Shown here: piece by piece, positions 50,714-59,919 of the stretch
How the letters are laid out: each line of letters starts with the position of its first letter
Position numbering within the stretch: the stretch's first letter is position 1
From: JADGRF01 sp035274465
GTDB taxonomy: Bacteria; Myxococcota_A; Polyangia; Polyangiales; JAFGIB01
Assembly (NCBI GenBank): GCA_035274465.1
Contig: DATEOF010000190.1
Location: 138,407-202,406 of the forward strand
Reading direction: 5' to 3'
Length of the DNA stretch: 64,000 nucleotides
Notes under the pieces: generated by a model
Database searches by the model: none
Told to the model about the DNA's origin: nothing
What the model saw: the letters and a program-made list of their open reading frames with translations, nothing else
Made by a program: the position numbers and the translations under genes

Positions 50714-51325
50714 ATGAGCTACGCCGCACGCATGCTTACCAGGTACACCGCACTCTTGGCTCTCGCGCTCCTGCTATCGCTGACCGCGTGTTCGGAGCCT
50801 GATGACGAGCCGAGCAAGACTAACGCCGACACAGGTCGCTCCGGCGCGGATGCCAAGGCCGGCGCAGGCGAGCGAGGTGGCGCCGGAGCAGCGGGAAAAG
50901 CTGCCGCTGAGGGCGGCGCAGCATCAGACCCCATGCTCGGTAACACAGGTCTGCGCGTCAGCGACGTGCTCGGCTTCTACAGCGGCGACTGGGGCGACAT
51001 GATCTTGCGCAAGCAGGACGACGAAATCTGGGGCGCGTACGTGCACGACGACGGCACCATCACCGGCAAGGTTGACGCAGAAGGCGTGTTCGTCGGCTGG
51101 TGGTCGGAGGTCCCATCGCGCGAGCCAACGAACGACGCCGGCGACGTCGAGTTTCGCTGGGCCCGCGGCACCGGCAGCGTGGTCGCCCTCGACGGCCGCT
51201 GGCGCTACGGCACGAACGGCGATTGGCACGACGACTGGGACGTCGATCTCGTGACCGACCGTTCGCCACCCGCCGCGCTGAGCGAGCGCTTCTCGCACCC
51301 CGCAGAGTTCAAACATCACCCGTGA
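50714..51325 (+). CDS. Small predicted lipoprotein with short Gly/Ala stalk
   Basis: A 203-aa protein. A hydrophobic signal (YTALLALALLLSLTAC) gives Cys 26 from ATG 50714; ATG 50693 and 50732 are in the same frame. A stalk of about 40 residues (AGAGERGGAGAAGKAAAEGG) precedes a domain with LRVSDVLGFYSGDWGDMILR, EIWGAYVHDDGTITGKVDAE and GVFVGWWSEVPS, ending in a Trp/Asp-rich GRWRYGTNGDWHDDWDVDLV. This resembles small beta-sheet lipid-binding repeats. The 3' end overlaps the convergent SDR gene by 10 bp. Function unknown. Confidence 0.72.
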   Translation: MSYAARMLTRYTALLALALLLSLTACSEPDDEPSKTNADTGRSGADAKAGAGERGGAGAAGKAAAEGGAASDPMLGNTGLRVSDVLGFYSGDWGDMILRKQDDEIWGAYVHDDGTITGKVDAEGVFVGWWSEVPSREPTNDAGDVEFRWARGTGSVVALDGRWRYGTNGDWHDDWDVDLVTDRSPPAALSERFSHPAEFKHHP

Positions 51326-52251
51326 CGCGACGGCGAGCGCCAGTGCAACTGCGAACGCGTCGCCTCACGGACCGAGACGTCGGCCGCTTTCGCCGTCGTG
51401 GTCCCCGCCGCTTCCAGCTGCGCTCGCATGCGCGTGAACAACGCGTCGATCAAGCCTCCGCCGAGTAGCGGCGAGAGTCGGTCGAGGCCCCAGAAGATCT
51501 TCCACCAGCTCGGCACGATGATGATCGCCTCGTTGCGCGCGACCGCGGCTGCGACTTTCTTCGCGAACACCCCCGCATCCATCGGCCGCAAACTTTCCCA
51601 CGCCTTCAGCATCGCTGCTTCGCTGACACCCTGCACCTTGGTGCGGCCGTACTTGCCGCCGGTCAGGATCGCGGTGCGTATTACGCCCGGACACAGGGCG
51701 CTCACGCGCACGCCGTGGCGCTTGGCTTCGATCCGCAGGCTGCGCGACAGTCCGACCACTGCGTGCTTGGACGTGGAGTAGGCGACTTGACCCGGGGTCG
51801 GCAGGAGGCCTGCTATCGAGGCAGTATTGATGATGTGTCCCGAGCCTTGTCGGATCATCACCGGATACACCGCCTGGATGCCGTAGGCGACGCCGCGGAT
51901 GTTGACGTCGAATAGTTCGTCCCAGTCGTGCGCTTCGTACGCGTCGGCTTCGCCGCCGACGATGATGCCCGCGTTGTTGAAGAAGTAGTGCACGCCGCTC
52001 CAGCGAGCGACTGTCGCTTCCACCACGCGCTGCATCGCCGCGAAGTCTCGCACATCGAGCTCCATCGCGATGGCCTCGCCGCCTCGCGTGCGAATCGCGG
52101 CCGCGACGCTCTCTGCGAGCTCCACCTGGCGGTCCGCGACGACCACGCGCGCACCCGCGCCGCCGAGCTCGCTGGCGAGCGCAGCGCCGATCCCCGATGC
52201 GCCTCCGGTGACGATAGCAACCTGGCTTGCGTAGACGTTGCTGTCTTTCAT
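51316..52251 (-). CDS. Classical short-chain dehydrogenase
   Basis: A 311-aa SDR. VAIVTGGASGIGAALASELG is the TGxxxGIG cofactor site, and LDVRDFAAMQRVVEATVARW and NNAGIIVGGEAD follow. The catalytic set is complete: Ser in INTASIAG and Tyr/Lys in VAYSTSKHAVVGLSRSLRI. The C-terminal 60 residues exceed the usual length (about 250) and are basic. ATG 52251 was preferred over 52314. Oxidoreduction of an alcohol or ketone is the family role; substrate unknown. Its 3' end overlaps the convergent lipoprotein gene. Confidence 0.87.
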   Translation of the reverse strand: MKDSNVYASQVAIVTGGASGIGAALASELGGAGARVVVADRQVELAESVAAAIRTRGGEAIAMELDVRDFAAMQRVVEATVARWSGVHYFFNNAGIIVGGEADAYEAHDWDELFDVNIRGVAYGIQAVYPVMIRQGSGHIINTASIAGLLPTPGQVAYSTSKHAVVGLSRSLRIEAKRHGVRVSALCPGVIRTAILTGGKYGRTKVQGVSEAAMLKAWESLRPMDAGVFAKKVAAAVARNEAIIIVPSWWKIFWGLDRLSPLLGGGLIDALFTRMRAQLEAAGTTTAKAADVSVREATRSQLHWRSPSRHG

Positions 52252-52285
52252 GAGGCGGGAGCGTAGGAGATCCGGCTTCGGCCGT

Positions 52286-52686
52286 CTATCGGTCCGCCGC
52301 ACAGGACATCGCACTCATCGGATAGAACAACGCGAAGTTGAAGTGCGCGTGCGGCGCAGCGCTGATCAGCTGGACGAGTTGTGTCCCGTCGTATGTGCAA
52401 CGGCCTATCACGCGACGGTTCGTCGTACCGCGAACGGGCGTGTCGCGTCGTCCGCGGAGTGCGCGCGGATCATGTGCACCTCGTCACACGGCTGAGCGAG
52501 TTCGGACCGTTCGCCCGCGCTCGGCTTCATCGACGCGCTGGGCGCGGGCGGTGGTGCCGGTGGCGCGACCGCAGGTGGCTCCGGCTCGACCGAGTCGGCA
52601 GACGGCTCACTGACAGGGGATTCCTGGATCGTCGGAGCGGGGGCTCCTGAATTAGCCAGACAATGTCTGCGCCAGCACCGGGGCAA
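52286..52686 (-). pseudogene. Frameshifted exported protein with Pro/Ala linker
   Basis: From 52686 the frame reads an N-terminus followed by SVEPEPPAVAPPAPPPAPSA, then SELAQPCDEVHMIRAHSADD. It hits a stop at 52408. A second frame from about 52450 continues RGTTNRRVIGRCTYDGTQLV and QLISAAPHAHFNFALFYPMS to a TAG at 52286-52288, with very strong codon bias. One frameshift near 52430-52450 would restore a protein of about 130 aa. It may be a pseudogene or a sequencing error. No family recognised. A signal is not clear at the N-terminus. Confidence 0.5.
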
Positions 52687-52730
52687 TTTGACAAACCGTG
52701 CTCTACATTCGTAGAGGTCAGTCTATCCCC

Positions 52731-53516
52731 ATGTTGGATCTAGAGCCCTATCGCCTTCCCCTCGCGCCGATGCCCGTGAACGCGCGCCTTTCGTACGCTC
52801 AGGGGGTGTTACAGCAAGAATTTCCACCCGTCGCACAGGCGAGCTCACTGCTGTTCGATCAGCGGAGCGCATACCCGGACGGGGTGCGCCGCGCAGCCGA
52901 TGGCACGGCGCTGGTGTTGTGCACGACTGACATGCCGGGCGTGACGCCGGCGATGATCGATTGGTGGTTCGGCTGGCACTTGCCGGAGAGCGCCCGCTAC
53001 CGGCTCTGGCACCCGATCGCGCACCTCGAAGCGAAGGTCAAGGAGGACCGCTCGCAGCTGAGCAACGATCGCGCGCGCTACATCGGAAATGTGTCCTACG
53101 TCGACGAGTACATCGGCAAGACGCTGACGCGTCTGGCGATCGAGTTTCAGACACCGATCAGCTTCGGCTTTTCAGGGCTCGATGCGCGCGGCGCGACCGC
53201 GATCTGCGCGCGAACGGTGGACCGCGTGCGCGCCAGCGAGGGTGGTCGGCTGGTGCACCTGATCTTGCCAACCCGCGCCGGCTCCGAGATGCGGAGCGCG
53301 TTCTGGCTCGGCGAGATCCAGAGTCGCGTGCCACTCGTCGGCTCTACGCTCTCGCGACTGGTGAATCGTCCCAGCGTGCGCAAGAGCGTGATCCCCGATC
53401 GCTTCTTGCTCGACTTGTTCGAGCACTGCGCGGAGGAGATGAATCACCTGGGGAAGTTCTTGCCCAAGCTCCACGCAGACCTGAGGGGCCCGATCGAAGC
53501 GCGGGCTACGACTTGA
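52731..53516 (+). CDS. DAPG hydrolase (PhlG)-like protein
   Basis: A 261-aa protein that resembles the 2,4-diacetylphloroglucinol hydrolase PhlG family. TDMPGVTPAMIDWWFGWHLP and RYRLWHPIAHLEAKVKED are the typical zinc/substrate block (His in GWH, HP and AH). ISFGFSGLDARGATAICART follows, and FLLDLFEHCAEEMNHLGKFL lies near the end. PhlG splits a C-C bond of an acylphenol; here the substrate is not known. ATG 52731 begins MLDLEPYRLP, in line with the family; AGAGG lies 13 bases upstream. The 3' end overlaps the kinase gene by 11 bp. Confidence 0.75.
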   Translation: MLDLEPYRLPLAPMPVNARLSYAQGVLQQEFPPVAQASSLLFDQRSAYPDGVRRAADGTALVLCTTDMPGVTPAMIDWWFGWHLPESARYRLWHPIAHLEAKVKEDRSQLSNDRARYIGNVSYVDEYIGKTLTRLAIEFQTPISFGFSGLDARGATAICARTVDRVRASEGGRLVHLILPTRAGSEMRSAFWLGEIQSRVPLVGSTLSRLVNRPSVRKSVIPDRFLLDLFEHCAEEMNHLGKFLPKLHADLRGPIEARATT

Positions 53517-56500
53517 ACAGCTCGGGGTAATAGCTCGCCACGTCCCGCCCGGCATTCACGAAGCCGAAGCCGCGCAGCGCCTCGAGCGCAGCCGCTTGCA
53601 GCTGCTCGCCCTGCTGGCCGCCCAGCAGGACTCCGTACGCATAGCGGTCGCGGGCCGCTTCTTCCCTCGCGTCCAGCGCCTCGAACAGCGCACTGCTCGC
53701 GTGCAACTTGTCGCGCGCCGAGTCTCGCTCGCCTGCCAGATACTCGAGCCGCGCGCGCGTGCGTAGCGCCGTCGCCTCTGCAGCCTTCGACCTGGACCGC
53801 ATGAGCGTGCGCAGGTCTTCGGCCACGGCCTTGGCCGCAAGGGCCGCGCTCGCCTGCTGCACGACACAGTGGTTGAGCAGGAAGCGCGCGTGGAGCGCCG
53901 GGAACACGACCACGAAGTTACGGCCGCGCCGCACGACTGAAGCCCGAAACCGAGCCCAGTCGTCGCCCATCAAGTGCAGCGCCCACTCGGTGTCGCCCGT
54001 CACACAGGCCACGCGCATCAGCGAGCTCAAGTGATAGGCGTGCAACAACCCGAAGCCGCGGCGCGGCAACAGCTGACGTTCGGACTCGAGGCGCGGGACC
54101 GCAGCCTGCGCGCGATCGGCTGCGATCTCGAAGCGAGTGCGCAGCGTCGACAGGTTCAAGAGCGCGATGATGTTCTGCGCGGCGCGCGCCTCGGCCCAGG
54201 CGCTGTCGAGCTCGCTGTGCGCTTGTGCAAAGTGGCCCAGGTGATAGAGCGCCGTGATGCGTGCGGTGAGCACCATGAAGCGGTGGTAGTACTCGCCTTC
54301 GTCGCTCGTGCTCAGCTCGCGGAAGCGCCGCTCGGCCTCCGCGGAGTGCTGGATCACCTCCGCCATCCGGCCATCGAGGAACGCGCAGATCGCGCGGGCG
54401 GAGCAGATGTTTCCGTGCACGAGCGTGCTATCGAGTGAACCGGCGATGGCTTGTGCCCGATCGAGCAGCTCGTCGGCGCGCGCGACTCCCGCAGCTCCCG
54501 AGGTCGACGCCGCCATCGTCGCCGCGACGCACAGCGCCCGCGCCACCAGCTCCGGGGCGCCGGTGTCCAGCGCCAGGCGCAGGCTTCGCGCCTGGAAGAA
54601 CGCCGCTCGCAAGGGGTCGTAGATCTGCGTCTCGATCGACAGCGTGCCACACAGCTCCCCCGCGAAACGCGCGGCGTGCGACACCTCGTCCAGACCACGC
54701 GGCGTGAAGCGTAGCCCACGAACTGCGAGCCTGGTGCGTTCCCAGGCGATCCCAGCCATCAGTCCGCTGGTGCTGGTCGGCGTGTCGATCTCGACCGCAG
54801 CGAGCACCTTCTGCACGAGGGCTTCGCCCTGCTCGAAGTAGCCGCTGCGCAGGTAGTGCGACGCAGCCTGACGCTCCAGCTCGACGGCTGCGAGTCCGTC
54901 GGAACGGCGCGCAGCTTCGACGTACGCTTCGGCCGCCGTGAGCCCGCGCCCCGCCTGCGCATGCGCCTGCGCGAACTTCTGCAAGAGCGTACAGCGATCG
55001 GATGCGGTCTCGGGCGACAGGCGCAAGCACGTCGAGTAGATCTCGGCCGCGTGCTCGAACGCGAGCGCCACACTCGCCGCGTCCGCTGCCGCCACGCCGT
55101 AGCGCAATGCCGCGTCAGACTCTCCGGCACCCAGCGCCAGCGCGTGCAACCACGCGACGTCCGGTGTGGGCTCGATCTCGAGCGCGCGCAACAGCTTGCG
55201 ATCGAGCTCCGCACGAGCTTCCGGCGCCAAGCTGCCCAACACCGCTTCGCGCAAGCGGTTGTGGTAGACCTCGATCAACCGCACGCCTTCCGCCTCACGC
55301 GTGCGCGTCAGTCCGAGCGCCGACAACTCGTGCAGCGCTGCGCGCGACGCGTGCGCCGCATCCGCGAGCGTCAGCGCCAGGCGCACTGGCACCGGACGGC
55401 CGGCGGCCGCGAGCACGTGCAACAGGCGACGCGCCGGTTCGGACAGCAGCGCCATGCGCCGAGCCACCAGGCGCTCGAGGTTGAGGCTGTCGAGCAATTC
55501 GATCTGGCCGCTCAGCTGCGAGGCCGCGAGATCGCTCAGCTGCGACGCCAGGAACGGGCTGCCCTGCGCCTCGAGCACGATGTGCTCTGCGACCTCGATC
55601 AGCAGCTCCTTCGGCCGATCGGTGCCTGCCAGGCGATCCTGGCAGAGCGCGCGGATGTGCTCGTCCGCCAGCGGGCCCAGCGCGAGCACGTCTCTCGCCG
55701 GCGGCGCGCCTTGGCCGAACAACGCGCGCAAGCACGGGCTCGTGGCCACCTCGTCGCTGCGATGGCTCAAGATCAGCATCAACCCGGGAATGCCCGGCGG
55801 CTCCATCCACTGCTTCAAGATCTGCGCGCTGTCGAGGTCGCCCCAGTGGAGGTCGTCGATCCAGAGCACCACCGCGCGCCGCAGGCCCAGGCGCGTGAGC
55901 AGATCGCGCAGCGCTGCCTCGGCCTCGTCGCGCGCCTGTCGCGTCGTGCCGCGCGGCGGCTCCTGCGCGAGCAGGCGCTGCACGGCCTTCAGGCGGCACA
56001 GCGCCGGGAAGAGCTGGGCGAGCGCGCGGACGTTCCTCGGCAACGCGTAGCTGACCGCGACCTCCTGTTCGCGGCTGAGCTGCGAGACGATCGCATCCAC
56101 CGCCGCGTCGAGCGCCTTGAACGGAACGGTCTCGCGCTCGTAGCAACGGCTGCGCAAGATCATCGGCCCGAGTTGTCCAGCAGGAGGAACCTGCTGCTCG
56201 AGCTCCTTCAGGAAGCGATCGACCAGCCGCGACTTGCCGATGCCAGCCGGGCCGGCGACCTGCACGACCACAGAGCCGCCGCTCGCCACGCGGGCCAGGT
56301 CGTCGTACAGGCGCTCGCGTTCGACGTCGCGACCGAAGATCGGTGGCTCGGACGCGCGCCTGCGCCGCCCCTCGGGCACGTCGCTCGCGGGTCGGCCCGC
56401 GACCACCGGCACGAAGCCGCGGAGCACCGCGAGGACCTCTTCCCCTGCGGGTCGATGCGTCGGCCGCCGATCCAACAGTCGCTTGCACAGATCGCTCAGC

Positions 56501-57276
56501 GCAGCCGGGATGCCGTGGATCACCTGATCGAGCGGCGTCGGATCGATCTCGAGCTTGCGGCGCAGCAGCTCGTGCAGGCGGCCTTCGATCGGCAAGAAGC
56601 CGCTGAGCGCCTCGTACAACATCACTCCGAACGCGTACCAATCGTTCGGTTCACCCCAATCGCGACCGACCACTTGCTCGGGCGCCATGTAGGCCGGCGT
56701 GCCCGAGACGTTGCCATCCATCGTGACCGTGACCGCTTGGTCGCCCACCTCGGTGGCCAGGCCGAAGTCCACCACGACCACGCGGCCGTTCGCGACGAGC
56801 ACGTTGCTCGGCTTCAGGTCGCGGTGCAGCACGCCCACGCGATGCAGCGCGCGCACGCCGCTCGCGAGTTGTTCGAAGGCGACTGCGACTCGCGGAATGT
56901 GCTGACCATCTGCATCCGAATCGCTGTCGGTGCCGCGTATGCGGATCGTGCTGCGCACACCGGGATCCAGGTACGCGAGCAGCTCCTGGCCCTCGAGGTA
57001 CTCCATGGTCAGGAACCACTCGTCGCCCGTGTGGCCCAGATCGTAGAGCTTGATCACGTTGCGGTGGTTGATGTTGGCGAGCGCGCGAAACTCGCGCTTC
57101 AAACGCGCACCGCTGCGCTCGTCGACGCGGTGCAAACGTTTCAGCGCGAGGCGTTCGCCGGTCTCACGGTCGCGGACCAGATATACGGTCGCCGCCCCAC
57201 CCGTGCCCAGCTTGCGCTCGATCTGGTACCTGCCAGCCTCCGGGCCCTCCTGTCGCGACTGATCATCCAGGGTCAT
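53506..57276 (-). CDS. Ser/Thr kinase fused to AAA ATPase and TPR-like region (PknK-like)
   Basis: A 1256-aa regulatory kinase. Kinase domain (about 15-290): LGTGGAATVYLVRDRETGER, LALKRL, HRDLKPSNVLVANGRVVVVD near 149-168, then FGLATE, MAPEQVVGRDWGEPNDWYAF. The ATPase domain (about 320-640) has Walker A VAGPAGIGKSRLVDRFL near 340 and Walker B AVVLWIDDLHWGDLD near 470. A long alpha-helical TPR-like C-terminal half (about 700-1256) follows, with AAEIYSTCLRLSPETASDR and others. No membrane segment is seen, so it is cytosolic. The layout equals PknK/MalT-type hybrids that sense ligands through the helical region and phosphorylate partners. ATG 57276 was used; ATG 57315 would add 13 residues. It is divergent from the gene at 57415. 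Confidence 0.88.
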   Translation of the reverse strand: MTLDDQSRQEGPEAGRYQIERKLGTGGAATVYLVRDRETGERLALKRLHRVDERSGARLKREFRALANINHRNVIKLYDLGHTGDEWFLTMEYLEGQELLAYLDPGVRSTIRIRGTDSDSDADGQHIPRVAVAFEQLASGVRALHRVGVLHRDLKPSNVLVANGRVVVVDFGLATEVGDQAVTVTMDGNVSGTPAYMAPEQVVGRDWGEPNDWYAFGVMLYEALSGFLPIEGRLHELLRRKLEIDPTPLDQVIHGIPAALSDLCKRLLDRRPTHRPAGEEVLAVLRGFVPVVAGRPASDVPEGRRRRASEPPIFGRDVERERLYDDLARVASGGSVVVQVAGPAGIGKSRLVDRFLKELEQQVPPAGQLGPMILRSRCYERETVPFKALDAAVDAIVSQLSREQEVAVSYALPRNVRALAQLFPALCRLKAVQRLLAQEPPRGTTRQARDEAEAALRDLLTRLGLRRAVVLWIDDLHWGDLDSAQILKQWMEPPGIPGLMLILSHRSDEVATSPCLRALFGQGAPPARDVLALGPLADEHIRALCQDRLAGTDRPKELLIEVAEHIVLEAQGSPFLASQLSDLAASQLSGQIELLDSLNLERLVARRMALLSEPARRLLHVLAAAGRPVPVRLALTLADAAHASRAALHELSALGLTRTREAEGVRLIEVYHNRLREAVLGSLAPEARAELDRKLLRALEIEPTPDVAWLHALALGAGESDAALRYGVAAADAASVALAFEHAAEIYSTCLRLSPETASDRCTLLQKFAQAHAQAGRGLTAAEAYVEAARRSDGLAAVELERQAASHYLRSGYFEQGEALVQKVLAAVEIDTPTSTSGLMAGIAWERTRLAVRGLRFTPRGLDEVSHAARFAGELCGTLSIETQIYDPLRAAFFQARSLRLALDTGAPELVARALCVAATMAASTSGAAGVARADELLDRAQAIAGSLDSTLVHGNICSARAICAFLDGRMAEVIQHSAEAERRFRELSTSDEGEYYHRFMVLTARITALYHLGHFAQAHSELDSAWAEARAAQNIIALLNLSTLRTRFEIAADRAQAAVPRLESERQLLPRRGFGLLHAYHLSSLMRVACVTGDTEWALHLMGDDWARFRASVVRRGRNFVVVFPALHARFLLNHCVVQQASAALAAKAVAEDLRTLMRSRSKAAEATALRTRARLEYLAGERDSARDKLHASSALFEALDAREEAARDRYAYGVLLGGQQGEQLQAAALEALRGFGFVNAGRDVASYYPELFKS

Positions 57277-57414
57277 GGAGCTTCTGGCATTCACGAGTGT
57301 ACCTTGGCCCGTCATGGACTCAAGCAACGCCGCTCGGCACACACAGCGCCGCCGAGTGCACCACATGTTGTGTCCTGGCACTTGGCGGGCTCGGTCCGAC
57401 GTATCCTGTGTTGG

Positions 57415-57921
57415 ATGATCTTCGAGCCGGTGATCCGAACGCCCACTGCATGGACGTCCGTCGTCGATCGCTTTGCAGTTCATCTGTTCGAAGGACACGT
57501 CCCACTCGGCGAGATGGATCGCATGCAAGCCGTCGGCGAGCGCTGGAACGCGCAGCGCCCCGAGAAGCGCGCGGAGCTGGCGGTGATCTTTCCGAGCGAC
57601 GCGCGCATGACGCACGAAGAGCGCTCGCGCATGGCGCGCTTGATGAAGATGGGAGAGGCCTACCGAACTGCTTCGGCGACCGTGATCCTGGCAGAGGGCA
57701 TGCTGGCTTCGATGCAGCGCAGCATGTTGACTGGTTTGCTGATGCTCGCGCAGCCACCGCATCCGGCGAAGGTGTTCGGAACCATCCCTGACGCGATGCT
57801 GTGGCTCGAGCCACACCTGCTCCGCGTGTGGGGTTCGGCACTGAACCTCGACGAGCTCAGGAGCGCACTGACCGCGCACATCGCGCAGTTTCGTACGAGG
57901 CCGGACTCGCCGCGCACATGA
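57415..57921 (+). CDS. Hypothetical protein, 168 aa
   Basis: A 168-aa protein from ATG 57415: MIFEPVIRTPTAWTSVVDRF, then PLGEMDRMQAVGERWNAQRP, TVILAEGMLASMQRSMLTGL and KVFGTIPDAMLWLEPHLLRV. It is helical and has no signal. Proteins with this pattern occur as orphans in Polyangia genomes in my memory, but I know no function. It is divergent from the kinase-ATPase gene with 138 bp between, so shared regulation is possible. The TGA at its end overlaps an ATG of the next, damaged frame (ATGA at 57918-57921). Confidence 0.7.
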   Translation: MIFEPVIRTPTAWTSVVDRFAVHLFEGHVPLGEMDRMQAVGERWNAQRPEKRAELAVIFPSDARMTHEERSRMARLMKMGEAYRTASATVILAEGMLASMQRSMLTGLLMLAQPPHPAKVFGTIPDAMLWLEPHLLRVWGSALNLDELRSALTAHIAQFRTRPDSPRT

Positions 57922-58390
57922 AGCGACCGATGACCTCACACCCGAAACGAGCGCGAGCAGGGTTGTTCGCCGGGCGATCTGTACACGCCGCGGATCGAAT
58001 CGGACTGGCAGAAGGTCAGGAACGAACTACCTGCAGACGAGTTACCCGATCTGGCCGACATCTATCCCGACGATGCCCTGGAGCGCGCGCGGCGCGGTCT
58101 GCAAACCGAACCCGACGCGACTCCGCAGCAGACGCTGATTCAAGGCTGCGCCAGCTGCCAACACGACGCGCTGGATCAATCCATCTCGCGCGCTCGCTTC
58201 AGCGTGCGCGTCGCCAGCCTCGATCGACGCGCGCGGGGCGCCGCCATCGAGCGCCTGCGCAGGCCGAGCGGTGCGCCGGGCGCGATGCCGCCGCGAGAAG
58301 CGAGACAGCTCGACCCTGAGGCACGCGACCGGCTGATCGAATACCTGGACGGCAAGCCGGAAGCGGATGACCGCCTGGATCACGCAGCCC
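57918..58390 (+). pseudogene. Cytochrome-c-like C-terminal fragment with broken haem motif
   Basis: The translation GCSPGDLYTPRIESDWQKVR, LPDLADIYPDDALERARRGL and QGCASCQHDALDQSISRARF, then RLRRPSGAPGAMPPREARQL and DRLIEYLDGKPEADDRLD, matches the family pattern of a small cytochrome-like domain seen in myxobacteria. The expected CxxCH is CASCQH, one residue too long to bind haem normally. The frame has no start; an ATG at 57918 is in another frame and would need a frameshift near 57955. It is thus probably a pseudogene or a lost-haem domain. The frame runs on into the small membrane protein without a stop. Confidence 0.5.
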
Positions 58391-58596
58391 AGAGCGGCTT
58401 GTTGGGCGGGGCGGGACAAAAGTCGGGCGTCCGGCAATGTCCTCTGAGCCTGCTTGAGTCGCTTTTGTGCCCCAGGCGCGCAGCACTGAGGCGGCGGCGC
58501 CGTGCAAGCTGCGAACTGCAACTGCTAATTCCCGCGGAAAATCGGCCAGGCTCGGAGCTTGCAATCAGTCGGTCCACATCTGCATTGGAGGGAATC

Positions 58597-58746
58597 ATGC
58601 TGTGGACAATCGCGGTGGTGCTGCTCGTCTTGTGGGCCCTCGGCCTGGTCAGCTCGTACACGATGGGTGGCTTCATCCACCTGCTGCTCGTGGTGGCAGT
58701 CGTGATGGTGTTGGTCAACCTGATCGGCGGCCGGCGCGCGGTCTAG
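58597..58746 (+). CDS. lmo0937-family small membrane protein
   Basis: A 49-aa protein: MLWTIAVVLLVLWALGLVSS, then YTMGGFIHLLLVVAVVMVLV, ending NLIGGRRAV. Two hydrophobic helices with a GGFIH turn are the signature of the lmo0937 small membrane protein family, often stress-linked and very common. GGAGGG lies about four bases upstream of ATG 58597, a strong ribosome site. The frame is open upstream through a decayed cytochrome-like fragment, but this start is clearly the functional one. Confidence 0.85.
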   Translation: MLWTIAVVLLVLWALGLVSSYTMGGFIHLLLVVAVVMVLVNLIGGRRAV

Positions 58747-58827
58747 AGCACGGCGGTTAAACGACGAGCGCGGCGTCCCGCAGCCGTAAGCTGCGAGCGC
58801 CGCGCTGTCTCTGCCGGCGTCAGCCGA

Positions 58828-59919
58828 TCAGAAGATCATGCACTTCGCGTTGAAGCCCGCGGGAAGCGCCGTCCAGGGCTCGGGGCTCACGCCGAAGGGA
58901 TGCGCTTTGAAGAACTTCCAGACGTCTCCTGCCAGACCGCCACCACCGCAGTGACCGCCGCCGTGGTTGCAGTTGATCACGAAGCCGCCACGAGCCTTGA
59001 AGGCTTTATCGGCCGTGGCGCTACTCTGCGAGAAGTCGAGGCCGACCACGTCGACACCCGGAGCGCCGTGGACTGTCATCAATGCCGGCGTGTGCATGTT
59101 CTGCCATTGCAACAAGCCGGATGAACCGCCGGAGTTCGGCGCTGCGGCCGCGATGTACGCCGAACGCATGCCGGCCATCGCGGTGGAGAAGAGGCCGCCG
59201 GCGCTGCAGCCGGTGGCGAACACACGGCGCGGGTCGACGTTGAAGTTCTTGACCGCGCAGCCGAGCAAGCCGTCGGTCAGCTTGAAGTCGCCCTGACCAA
59301 AGATCGCGGTGCCCGACAGGAAGTCGCCGCCAGTCGATCCCTGGAAGGAGATCAGCACGCCGCCCTCCTGGACGACGCCCTGCTGCACGGCGGCCGCCAT
59401 GCCGGCGTACTCACCGGCGAACGACCCGGTGCCGTGCCAGTAGAAGACCATCGGTGCGGTCGGTCCTGCGGCTTTCTGGCCAGCGACGACGGTGATCCCA
59501 CCGAGGCCCATGTACGTGATCGTGCCGTTCCTGAACTCCGGGCAGGGGTCGCCTGCCGGCGGAACCATCGGGTCCATGTTGCCCTTCGGCGCGGGCTCGG
59601 CCGGGGTCGCGGGCGGTGTCGCCGGCGGTGGCGTGGTGGCCGGCGGCGTCCCGGGCGGAGTGGTCCGCGGCGGAGTGACCGGAGGCGGCGGGTTGTTCGC
59701 CGGCGGAGTGACCGGAGGTGGCTGGGTCGGAATCGAAATCGGCGGCGGAGTGCCCGTCCCGGGCTTCACCGGCGCCAGACCACCGGCGGCACCGCCGGGT
59801 ATCGGCGCACCGACAGGCAGCTGACCCGTCCCAGGTCCGGGACTAGCAGCCTCTTCACCACCACAGCCAAAGGCGAGCGCTATGCCGGCCGCCAATAAGC
59901 TTGCGCGAACGATACTCAT
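58828..59919 (-). CDS. Lipoprotein esterase / PHB-depolymerase-like hydrolase, copy 1
   Basis: A 363-aa lipoprotein. MSIVRASLLAAGIALAFGC gives Cys 19, then a Pro/Thr/Gly stalk of about 100 residues. The alpha/beta-hydrolase domain begins CPEFRNGTITYMGLGGITVV, then VFYWHGTGSFAGEYAGMAAA (oxyanion HG). RRVFATGCSAGGLFSTAMAG is the nucleophile elbow GCSAGG, and a His is available in NCNHGGGHCGGGGL. This is the esterase/depolymerase fold (LpqC/PHB depolymerase type). ATG 59919 has GGAGG five bases upstream. It is a recent duplicate of the gene at 60222. Extracellular ester hydrolysis is inferred. Confidence 0.82.
   Translation of the reverse strand: MSIVRASLLAAGIALAFGCGGEEAASPGPGTGQLPVGAPIPGGAAGGLAPVKPGTGTPPPISIPTQPPPVTPPANNPPPPVTPPRTTPPGTPPATTPPPATPPATPAEPAPKGNMDPMVPPAGDPCPEFRNGTITYMGLGGITVVAGQKAAGPTAPMVFYWHGTGSFAGEYAGMAAAVQQGVVQEGGVLISFQGSTGGDFLSGTAIFGQGDFKLTDGLLGCAVKNFNVDPRRVFATGCSAGGLFSTAMAGMRSAYIAAAAPNSGGSSGLLQWQNMHTPALMTVHGAPGVDVVGLDFSQSSATADKAFKARGGFVINCNHGGGHCGGGGLAGDVWKFFKAHPFGVSPEPWTALPAGFNAKCMIF

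Noticed and set aside
54856..57921. Very long plus-strand open frame opposite the kinase-ATPase gene
   Set aside because: It is antisense to a protein with clear kinase and ATPase motifs, is Arg/His/Gln-rich and has no recognisable domain. It is an artefact of high GC; only its last 168 codons (57415-57921) look like a real gene.
57801..58319. Alternative frame across the cytochrome-like fragment
   Set aside because: It is Arg/Ala-rich shadow; only its first few codons from ATG 57918 could be the lost start of the fragment.
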